Shown here: piece by piece, positions 8,258 to 15,211 of the stretch | Numbering within the stretch: position 1 is the stretch's first letter | Layout of the letters: every line of letters begins with the position of its first letter | Source of the DNA: Acetobacteraceae bacterium | GTDB taxonomy: Bacteria; Pseudomonadota; Alphaproteobacteria; Acetobacterales; Acetobacteraceae | Assembly (NCBI GenBank): GCA_004843165.1 | Contig: CP039459.1 | Location: forward strand, 1,057,501 to 1,121,500 | DNA length: 64,000 bases | Reading direction: 5' to 3' | Made by a program: the position numbers and the translations under genes | The notes under the pieces: model-generated | Databases searched by the model: none | What the model was told of the DNA's origin: nothing | What the model saw: the letters and a program-made list of their open reading frames with translations, nothing else

Positions 8258-8361
8258 GTGTGGGATTTTTGCCAAAATTAAAATAGAAAGCGAGAGGTCC
8301 TTGTGAGTGTAAGTCCTATTTTGGTGCGCAGATATGTCGTAAATTTTGCTGTGCCTTTGTG
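8258..8361 (+). pseudogene. Decayed duplicate of receptor 3 start region
   Basis: The GTG at 8258 stands exactly 40 bases after the start of box B, just as the receptor 3 start at 8596 stands 40 bases after box D. The first bases agree (GTGNGGGATTTTTG), but a stop follows after seven codons. A later patch near 8330 (TGTCGTAAATTTTGCTG) resembles the receptor signal-peptide region. It is read as a relic of a duplicated receptor 5' end. A 78-codon reading frame on the minus strand (8278-8514) overlaps it and is not recognised. The rest of the 8126-8595 gap contains the four Fur boxes. Confidence 0.45.
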
Positions 8362-8525
8362 AATCGAGTGTTGTCTCATGGCGGAAAAGCCAATATAGCG
8401 CCCAACCAATCGAAAGATCTGATTGTCTTTATTTTTTATTTGTCGTTTGGCATATAGGTCATCTTTAAAGAAAAATCGGTTTTGTTCATTTTCTGGTTTT
8501 TTAAAAGAAATCATATTTTCCAGTT

Positions 8526-8544
8526 GCAAATGATTGTCATTTTC
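8526..8544. promoter_or_regulatory. Fur-type box C (receptor 3 side)
   Basis: The site reads GCAAATGATTGTCATTTTC, 70 bases before the receptor 3 start and 30 bases from box D. Confidence 0.72.
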
Positions 8545-8555
8545 AGTTAGTAATT

Positions 8556-8574
8556 GCAAATGATTATCATTTAG
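8556..8574. promoter_or_regulatory. Fur-type box D (receptor 3 side)
   Basis: The site reads GCAAATGATTATCATTTAG, identical to box B, and lies 21 bases before the receptor 3 start codon. A Fur dimer here would be expected to block transcription or initiation. Confidence 0.75.
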
Positions 8575-8595
8575 AGAACTGAAAAAGGTTGCTTT

Positions 8596-10905
8596 GTGCG
8601 GGATTTTTGGTCGAATTTAAAGCAGAAAAATCTTGTTTTTTGTCATCGCAAGTCTTGTTGCGGGGTAAAAATCTGCCGTAAATTCTGTTTGATAATTGGA
8701 TGTTTTGCGGCACCCTGTGCCGGTAAGGCGTTAGCCGCACCGCATATTCCCATTAACTGGACAGAAACAGAGCCGGAGATTAAAGAGCATGTGCATGTGA
8801 AGGGGCAGCCTAATAAAAAAGATGTCCCTTTAGAGCAGAGCGGTGTAAAGGCGAATTATCTGAATAAAAAGGCGGATCTTGGCCCTTTGGGAACTGTGGA
8901 CTTGGCAAAAGCCCCTTATTCTTTGATGCAGACAAGCCATGATGTGATCGAGAACCAGCAGCTCAGGACGATGTCTGAGGCAACAGAATATATGCCATCC
9001 GTTCAGCTTGTGGCGCTCTCAGATCCTTCCTTAACCCGTTTTGTGAATCGTGGTTATGAAAGTGACACGATCCAAAATTCTCGTATTGATGGAATGAATG
9101 TTTATTTGGCGACGCCTTATACAAGTGAGGAGTTTGACCATCTTGATATGCTTAATGGTGCAGCCGGGGCTATTTATGGTCCAGAGGGCCCTGCAGGTAC
9201 GCTGAATATGATTCAAAAACGTCCAACAGCAAAACCGTTTTTTAATTTTAATTTTGGATATGATTCAAATGGTGCTCCCCTTGAGTCTTTAGATACCTCT
9301 CTTGGCAAGGGACCCATAAAGATTCGATTTAATTATTTAAATCAAACGGGACAGTCTTATGTTTCTACTTCGAATGAATGGCGTAATCTTTATAGTGGTA
9401 ACATTGACATTCAGCTTGCAAAACATACGAAATTGCAGCTGGATGGATCGCAGTACAATATTGGCACATATGGCTTCCCCGGCTATTTTACCTATAGTAA
9501 TAATTTTAATCTCCCAAGTGCGCCAAATCTTTCGGTCCCCGGTTACGGTCAGGCACAGGGAGGGGATAATATTTCGACCTCTTTAGGGCAGATGAAGCTT
9601 TTGCAGCAATTAAGCAATAATTGGTCGTTGAAGCTTGGGGGGACTTATGAGAGTTCCCAGCGGAATGTTTACAGCACGTCAAATAATTTTTTAAGTGATA
9701 AAGCCTGTGCCAAGGCCGGGATTGACGGTCCTTGTTACAATCAAAATATAACTACGCCGGGAACTGGCCGTTCTTTCTCTATCTGGAGTAATATGGCTTA
9801 TCTTAACGGCCAGTTTCGGACAGGGCCGATTACCCATCATGTTGATCTCGGTTCAACAGGATATTCTGTCTTTAACCAGTCACCAACCCTTGCAACTTCC
9901 GTTGGGGTTGGTGTGATGCCCTATAATGATCCGAGGGTTGTCGCCGGTCCGGAACCGAAAATCGGTGGGTATAAACCAAAGAATTTTACAGAACAGCAAT
10001 CTTTTCTCTTTGGCGATACTATGGATTTTGGCCGTTATGTCTCTGTTGGGGGGCAATTTTCTGTCGGCTGGATTGATATTGAAAACTATAACGGCAAAGG
10101 TCAGAAAACGGCACCGGAAAAAACAAATGGCGCATTTTCTCCAAACGTGACCTTGGATCTTCATCCAACGGAGCATTTTAACGCTTATTTTAACTGGGGG
10201 ACGGCCGTTCAGGCAGGTCCTCAGGCCTCTACAGGGGTCAATGTGACGAATTCAGGGGATACGCTTCCGGCGATTACGTCTCAGCAATTTGAGGGGGGGA
10301 TTAAGTACACATGGCGGAAAATGCAGATTAATTTGGATGGTTTTGGGATGAGTCGTCCTTACGCCTATGACAGAGATAATGGGAATGGAACGGTAACAAC
10401 GGTGCTTAATGGCCGTCAGAATGATTCCGGTATTGAATTCCAAGTTTCCGGTGCGCTTAATAGGGATGTTTCTGTGTTGGGTGGTGTTACCTATTTAAAT
10501 CCGCTTATTAAAGGGACGGGTAATGCTCAGACGGATGATAAGTTTGCCGAAGGTGTGCCGCCCTGGGCAACAGATTTTCTTTTGGACTGGCATCCCCATT
10601 ATTTACATGGCTGGGCCTTTAACTCTAACGTTCATTATAACAGTAAAAGAGCTGCAAATATTTATAATACGGCATGGGCAGATCAGTATGTCACTTTAGA
10701 TCTTGGTGTGCGTTATAGTGCAAAATTATGCGATCATCAGATTGTTTTGCGTGGGGGGGTAAATAATGTCACGGATGAGAATTATTGGATGTCCGTGTTT
10801 TCCAAAACCTCTCCGGGGGCTTCCGTATCAGACAGCAAAAATACAAACACAGCAGCCGCAGGTGCACCCCGCACATGGCACATCACGGCCTCAATTTATT
10901 TTTAG
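8596..10905 (+). CDS. TonB-dependent siderophore-type receptor (receptor 3)
   Basis: This is a 769-residue receptor. The GTG start is supported by AAAAAGG eight bases upstream and by its fixed distance to box D. The signal region is rich in cysteine (CHRKSCCGVKICRKFC) and ends at a cleavage site near ALA. The TonB-box-like EHVHVKGQ follows, then the plug (THDV-like SHDVIENQQLRTM, RGYES, LNGAAGAIYGP) and a barrel ending ITASIYF. It shares the KPFFNFNFGYDSNGA block with the other receptors. Tandem Fur boxes predict strong iron repression, so a ferric siderophore is the likely ligand. Confidence 0.93.
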   Translation: MRDFWSNLKQKNLVFCHRKSCCGVKICRKFCLIIGCFAAPCAGKALAAPHIPINWTETEPEIKEHVHVKGQPNKKDVPLEQSGVKANYLNKKADLGPLGTVDLAKAPYSLMQTSHDVIENQQLRTMSEATEYMPSVQLVALSDPSLTRFVNRGYESDTIQNSRIDGMNVYLATPYTSEEFDHLDMLNGAAGAIYGPEGPAGTLNMIQKRPTAKPFFNFNFGYDSNGAPLESLDTSLGKGPIKIRFNYLNQTGQSYVSTSNEWRNLYSGNIDIQLAKHTKLQLDGSQYNIGTYGFPGYFTYSNNFNLPSAPNLSVPGYGQAQGGDNISTSLGQMKLLQQLSNNWSLKLGGTYESSQRNVYSTSNNFLSDKACAKAGIDGPCYNQNITTPGTGRSFSIWSNMAYLNGQFRTGPITHHVDLGSTGYSVFNQSPTLATSVGVGVMPYNDPRVVAGPEPKIGGYKPKNFTEQQSFLFGDTMDFGRYVSVGGQFSVGWIDIENYNGKGQKTAPEKTNGAFSPNVTLDLHPTEHFNAYFNWGTAVQAGPQASTGVNVTNSGDTLPAITSQQFEGGIKYTWRKMQINLDGFGMSRPYAYDRDNGNGTVTTVLNGRQNDSGIEFQVSGALNRDVSVLGGVTYLNPLIKGTGNAQTDDKFAEGVPPWATDFLLDWHPHYLHGWAFNSNVHYNSKRAANIYNTAWADQYVTLDLGVRYSAKLCDHQIVLRGGVNNVTDENYWMSVFSKTSPGASVSDSKNTNTAAAGAPRTWHITASIYF

Positions 10906-10957
10906 TTTTCAGCGTTGGGTGTCGGAAGGCTGTAAAGGGTAGCCTTCCGCCATTCTT
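10906..10957 (+). repeat. 3' hairpin element, copy 3
   Basis: It begins directly after the receptor 3 stop. A nine-base perfect stem CGGAAGGCT/AGCCTTCCG surrounds the loop GTAAAGGGT, followed by CCATTCTT. Confidence 0.8.
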
Positions 10958-11017
10958 CTAGGTGTTGTTTTGAACACGCTTTCTAATATTTGGACGTTTT
11001 TAATAAAAATTATAATT

Positions 11018-11050
11018 TCTAGTTGCAAATGATTGTCATTTGCAACTAGA
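11018..11050. promoter_or_regulatory. 33-base perfect palindrome containing a Fur box
   Basis: Two perfect 15-base arms (TCTAGTTGCAAATGA and its complement) flank three central bases TTG. The inner part is a Fur operator. It is the most symmetrical of the six Fur-type sites here and precedes the broken receptor by 46 bases. Confidence 0.8.
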
Positions 11051-11096
11051 TTTAAAAAATAAGATTAATTTAATATTTTTTAGAGAGAGATGATGA

Positions 11097-11826
11097 TTGG
11101 ACCATTTTTGCGATAATTTACGAGAAGGAAATTCTACCTTTTGCTGTGGTAAGAAATTTTGCCATGTAAAATTCTGCCAATGCTGTTGCGCTTTTTGCTG
11201 TTGTCTTGTCCTTTGCCGTGGTCGTGCCTTTGCGGCGCAGCATATTTCCATCAACTGGACAGAGGAAGCTGGAGAAAATATTCAGGAGCATGTTCATGTG
11301 AGGGGAGAGCGCAATAAAAAAGATGTCCCTTTAGAGCAGAGCGGTGTAAAGGCTGATTATTTAAATAAGCGTGCCGATTTAGGGCCGCTTGGCAGAGAGC
11401 TTTCTGTTATGGGTGGTAACATGGCTGAATCCGCTGGCGCAGAATACAGGCGATTCAAAAACGAATAATAAGCAGATCGTCGGTGTGCCGCCTTGGGCAA
11501 CAGATTTTCTATTTGATTGGCATCCAAAATATCTCCATGGCGTCGCCTTTAACACCAATATTCATTATAACAGCAAACGGGCAGCGAATGTTTTTAATAC
11601 AGCATGGGCGTCAGAATATGTGACCTTAGATCTGGGAGTGCGTTACAGTACAAAATTATGCGACCATCAGCTCGTTTTTCGTGGCGGGGTTAATAATGTT
11701 ACGGATGAAAATTATTGGTCGTCCGTATTTTCTAAAAGTTCTGCGGGTGCCGTTCAGGGGGCTTCCAATGTTGCCGTTGCAGGTGCACCCCGCACATGGC
11801 ATATCACGGCCTCAATTTATTTTTAG
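11097..11826 (+). pseudogene. Broken TonB-dependent receptor with internal deletion and frameshift
   Basis: The 5' part matches receptor 3 (a very Cys-rich signal region, then INWTE and a match through KADYLNKRADLGPLG). It then jumps straight to RELSVMGG, which belongs near the C-terminal part of the barrel. About 1.7 kb, covering plug and most of the barrel, is missing. Right after the junction the frame changes at GGTGGTAACATGG. Restoring two bases (GGTGGTGTAACATGG) would give the family sequence GGVTW and reopen the frame to ITASIYF. The gene therefore carries both a deletion and a two-base loss. It still has an intact Fur palindrome upstream and hairpin copy 4 downstream. Confidence 0.88.
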
Positions 11827-11877
11827 TTTTCAGCGTTGGGTGACGGAAGGCTATAAAGGGTAGCCTTCCGCCATTCT
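11826..11877 (+). repeat. 3' hairpin element, copy 4
   Basis: It follows the stop of the broken receptor. The stem CGGAAGGCT/AGCCTTCCG surrounds ATAAAGGGT and CCATTCTT follows. It is nearly identical to copy 3, as expected if the two receptors arose by duplication. Confidence 0.8.
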
Positions 11878-11990
11878 TTTTGGCTTCTTTACTTTCTTTT
11901 ATGCTTTTCATTAGATAATAGTTTAATTTTAGCCTCTTAGGGCATGAATAGATCTTTTTTTGAGATTTTATGGTTACAATAGGTTTTTAA

Positions 11991-13448
11991 ATGTCTGATT
12001 TTCCAGCGCTGGTTCCCGTTATTCTTTGTGGTGGAGAAGGTAAGAGGTTATGGCCATTATCTCGAAAATCACTCCCAAAGCAGTTTCTTCCTTTAATGGA
12101 TAAGGAAAAATCTCTTCTCCAACAGACAGCGGAACGTTTAAAAAGGGCACAAAACTCTCCAAAATTAGAGGGCTTTCATTTTGAAGCGCCGATTTTTGTT
12201 TGTAACCAGCGCCATGCCTTTGTTGTAAATCAGCAGCTTTCTGAGTTGGAAGACCATCAGGCCTTTATTGTTGTTGAGCCGGCACGGCGAGATTCTGCAC
12301 CGGGCATTGCAGCAGCATCCTTTGTTGCGCAGGAAAAATATGGGGATTCTATTCTTCTTATTTTGCCTTCAGATGCTTTTATCCAAGAGGACGAGGCTTG
12401 GGAAAAGGCACTTGCGGCAGCTTGCCAAGCCGCAAGTGAAAATTACTTTACTGTGTTCGGCATTAAGCCAACCCATCCCGAAACGGGATATGGCTATATT
12501 GAGGTTGGTGCACCGATTGATGGGCTTTCCAAAACACATCATCTATCCCATTTTGTTGAAAAACCTGATCTGGAGAAAGCAAAATCCTATTTGAAATCCG
12601 GAAAATTTCTTTGGAATTCGGGGATGTTTATTTCCAAAACATCCTTGATGCTCAAAGAGTTTCAGCTTTATCAGCCTGAAATTTTTGCGGCGGTTCAGAA
12701 ATCTGTTCAGAAACGTATTATTAGCTCAGAATTTGAGGTATTGGATAAGGAGGCTTTTAAAAGCAGCCCCTCTTTATCCATTGATTTTGCCATTGCAGAA
12801 CACACGAAATGCGGTGCTGTCGTTGAGGCATCGTTTGCATGGTCTGATATTGGCTCTTGGCATAGTCTTTGGGAAAATTCTGAACAAGATCAGTCAGGGA
12901 ATGCAAAGAGTGAGAGGGTTTTTCTGAATGAGACAAAAAATACGTATGTCCGTTCTGAAGGGCCTTTGATTATCGCTCATGAGGTTGAAAATCTTGCAAT
13001 TATTGCGACGCAAGATGCTGTTTTGGTGAGTTCTTTAGAGAAGTCTCAAGAAATTAAACATTGCGTCGCACAGATTGAAAAGGCAGGCCTCCCAGAGGCT
13101 TGTGAAAATCTGACGACAAGACGACCTTGGGGAAAATATACCATTTTGATTCAATCCAAGGGTTATATGGTCAAAGAAATTGAGGTTCTTCCAGGGCATC
13201 GTCTCTCTTTGCAGAAACATTTTCATCGGAGTGAACATTGGGTTGTTGTGAGTGGTACGGCCATCGTCACATGCGGTGAAGAGGTAAAAGAGCTTAAAGA
13301 GAATGAGGACATTTATATTCCGAAAGAGGCGGTTCACCGTTTGGAAAATCGGGGAACGGGACTTCTGAAAATCATTGAGACGCAATGTGGCGATCCTTTA
13401 GAGGAAAGTGATATTGTTCGTCTTGAGGATGATTATCGAAGAAAGTAA
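11991..13448 (+). CDS. manC: Mannose-1-phosphate guanylyltransferase / mannose-6-phosphate isomerase
   Basis: This is a bifunctional type II enzyme of 485 residues that makes GDP-mannose (and interconverts fructose-6-P and mannose-6-P) for exopolysaccharide or LPS. The N-terminal nucleotidyltransferase shows VILCGGEGKRLWPLSR and PKQFLPL near residues 9-35, and FVEKPD in the middle. The C-terminal cupin domain shows RPWGKY, LPGHRLSLQKHFHRSEHW and EDIYIP, which carries the isomerase metal site. Length is typical of the family. It is followed by pstS after 33 bases. The downstream gene ugd at 38490 is another sugar-nucleotide enzyme but is not linked. Confidence 0.95.
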   Translation: MSDFPALVPVILCGGEGKRLWPLSRKSLPKQFLPLMDKEKSLLQQTAERLKRAQNSPKLEGFHFEAPIFVCNQRHAFVVNQQLSELEDHQAFIVVEPARRDSAPGIAAASFVAQEKYGDSILLILPSDAFIQEDEAWEKALAAACQAASENYFTVFGIKPTHPETGYGYIEVGAPIDGLSKTHHLSHFVEKPDLEKAKSYLKSGKFLWNSGMFISKTSLMLKEFQLYQPEIFAAVQKSVQKRIISSEFEVLDKEAFKSSPSLSIDFAIAEHTKCGAVVEASFAWSDIGSWHSLWENSEQDQSGNAKSERVFLNETKNTYVRSEGPLIIAHEVENLAIIATQDAVLVSSLEKSQEIKHCVAQIEKAGLPEACENLTTRRPWGKYTILIQSKGYMVKEIEVLPGHRLSLQKHFHRSEHWVVVSGTAIVTCGEEVKELKENEDIYIPKEAVHRLENRGTGLLKIIETQCGDPLEESDIVRLEDDYRRK

Positions 13449-13481
13449 TTTTTTTTCTTCCATCTTTTTAAAGAGAACAGC

Positions 13482-14561
13482 ATGCGCCATTTAATTTCTT
13501 TTTTTGTACTTCCCCTTCTTGCCGTATCCGCTCTGGCAGGCAGAGGGTATGCCGCCCCTTCCGATTTGGAGCGTTTGCTTCAGGGGGATTTGATGGGGGC
13601 AGGTTCAAGCTTTGCCGCCCCGGTTTATATGGCATGGGGCGAGGAAATTAAAAAGAAATTTCGAATGAAGCTTAATTATCAGGCGATTGGATCAAGTGCC
13701 GGGGTTGACCAGGCAAAAAATGCTTTGGTTGATTTTGGGAGTACCGATATTCCTCTCTCTCGTGAGGAGCTTGAAAAAGAGGGGCTCTATCAGTTTCCTG
13801 TGATGATGAGTGGGGCTGTTGTTATTGTTAATGTTCCAGGTGTGCCTCGCGGGGAGCTACGCCTGACAGGAGAGGTTCTGGCGGATATTTATGCCGGAAA
13901 AATTACCCTTTGGAATGATCCTCGCATACAGGTTCTAAACCCCAAATTTAAATTACCAGAGATTGATATTGGTGCCGTGCATCGTGGGGATGGTTCAGGA
14001 ACAAGTTTTGTTTTTACGTCTTATCTTTCTGAAGTTTCTCCCACATGGAAAAAAAATTATGGCGCGGGGGCATTGATTGCTTGGGAAGGAGGGGCTGGCG
14101 CACGTGGTAATGATGGTATTGCGGCTCTTGTACGCCAGACTCCCGGTGCTATTGGGTATGTTGAATATACTTATGCCGCAGAGAATGGCCTCTCCATGGC
14201 GCAACTAAAAAATAAAGATGGTTTTGAAGTCTCGCCAAATATGGAAAGTTTTAAATCGGCGGCCGCACATACGCTTTGGAAAGCACCTTATGACCATCTT
14301 AGCGTTTTAAATGAGCCGGGAAAAAACTCGTGGCCGATTACGGCTGCGAATCTTGCTTTGATTGCGTGCGATCATTCGGGGCGTTCGAGCGATCAGGGGC
14401 GTCGGGAGCAGGCGTTTTTTGCGTGGAGTTTGAGAGATGGGGTAAATTCAGCCCAAAAGCTCGGTTACCTTCTGCCCCCTTCTTCTGTAAGCGATGAGAT
14501 TCTACAACATTGGCCGCAAGGCTCTTGCGTTCCTTATGGGCAATCCAAAGCTTCTCAATAA
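13482..14561 (+). CDS. pstS: Phosphate ABC transporter substrate-binding protein
   Basis: This 359-residue periplasmic protein binds phosphate for the PstCAB transporter. A signal peptide ends near GYAA. Family motifs are GAGSSFAAPVYMAWGEE, a GSSAGVDQ loop, DFGSTDIPLS, RGDGSGTSFVFT and GAIGYVEYTYA. No pstCAB genes follow, so it stands alone here. Its last 224 bases overlap, on the opposite strand, the 3' end of a DUF2721 gene. The C-terminal segment (SWPITAANLALI, FFAWSLRDG, LGYLLPPSSV) matches the family, so the pstS reading frame is real there. Confidence 0.93.
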   Translation: MRHLISFFVLPLLAVSALAGRGYAAPSDLERLLQGDLMGAGSSFAAPVYMAWGEEIKKKFRMKLNYQAIGSSAGVDQAKNALVDFGSTDIPLSREELEKEGLYQFPVMMSGAVVIVNVPGVPRGELRLTGEVLADIYAGKITLWNDPRIQVLNPKFKLPEIDIGAVHRGDGSGTSFVFTSYLSEVSPTWKKNYGAGALIAWEGGAGARGNDGIAALVRQTPGAIGYVEYTYAAENGLSMAQLKNKDGFEVSPNMESFKSAAAHTLWKAPYDHLSVLNEPGKNSWPITAANLALIACDHSGRSSDQGRREQAFFAWSLRDGVNSAQKLGYLLPPSSVSDEILQHWPQGSCVPYGQSKASQ

Positions 14562-15087
14562 TTTCCCGTTTTCGTTTCAATCCATGCCAGCTAAGCAAGG
14601 TGTCGACCAAAAAGGAAGTGAGTCCTAAAATCGTAAAGGCCAGCGCTGCCCCAAAAAGGGCAAGTAGCCATGTGGCCGTTCTTGTTTCATGGATAGAACC
14701 AAAAAATAGGGCAACAGCAGAGGCGCAGGTGAAAGCCCCGCCAAGAGCAAGCAAAATAATGCCGATATCTAGGACGAGAACACGGAGCTGTAATCTGGTT
14801 TGACGGAAAAAAAGATGATCAGAGGTTTCGAGAGGCTCTAATTTCTGCGCATCTGTCTGTGGTTCTGTGGTTAATTGTTTTTCGGCAGCCAAAACCTTAT
14901 TATCAACATCATCAAGCGTATCCGCTACTTTCTGTAAACGTGTGTTGAAAATATTAATGAGCGTTCCGATACCTGAGAGCATGAAAACAGGTGTAAGCGC
15001 AAGTTGAATTAAATGTGCGGCGCTGACAACCGCATTACTGCTTACAGTATCTGGTGCAAGAAGACCCATTATACCTGTACCTGACAT
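14338..15087 (-). CDS. DUF2721 family membrane protein
   Basis: This is a membrane protein of about 249 residues. The ATG at 15087 gives MSGTGIMGLLAP, followed by a DUF2721-type block (AAHLIQLALTPVFMLSGIG, then IFNTRLQKVAD). Two more transmembrane segments lie near the middle (VLVLDIGIILLALGGAF and ATWLLALFGAALAFTILGL). An open frame continues upstream to 15297, but the family block begins at the chosen start. The hydrophilic C-terminal tail of some 70 residues is written antisense to the end of pstS. Function unknown. Confidence 0.8.
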   Translation of the reverse strand: MSGTGIMGLLAPDTVSSNAVVSAAHLIQLALTPVFMLSGIGTLINIFNTRLQKVADTLDDVDNKVLAAEKQLTTEPQTDAQKLEPLETSDHLFFRQTRLQLRVLVLDIGIILLALGGAFTCASAVALFFGSIHETRTATWLLALFGAALAFTILGLTSFLVDTLLSWHGLKRKREIIEKLWIAHKERKSLAANVVESHRLQKKGAEGNRAFGLNLPHLSNSTQKTPAPDAPDRSNAPNDRTQSKQDSQP

Positions 15088-15211
15088 AGAACATCGTCCG
15101 TTTAGAAAAGAAAAACTGATAGAAAGTTTAAAAACGTCTATTTTCAAATTATGATACTTTAATGATTGAGAACGTAAAGAAGTACAAGCAGATTTAAAAG
15201 GATAGGTTGAG

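Noticed and set aside
8126-8275. N-terminal extension of bfd to 8275
   Set aside because: It translates the two Fur boxes (repeated NDNHLQLE), and the Bfd family begins at MIICSC; the upstream part is operator DNA.
8278-8514. 78-codon reading frame on the minus strand between bfd and receptor 3
   Set aside because: No recognisable family, overlaps the receptor relic, and its longer form again translates a Fur box. Too weak to call a gene.
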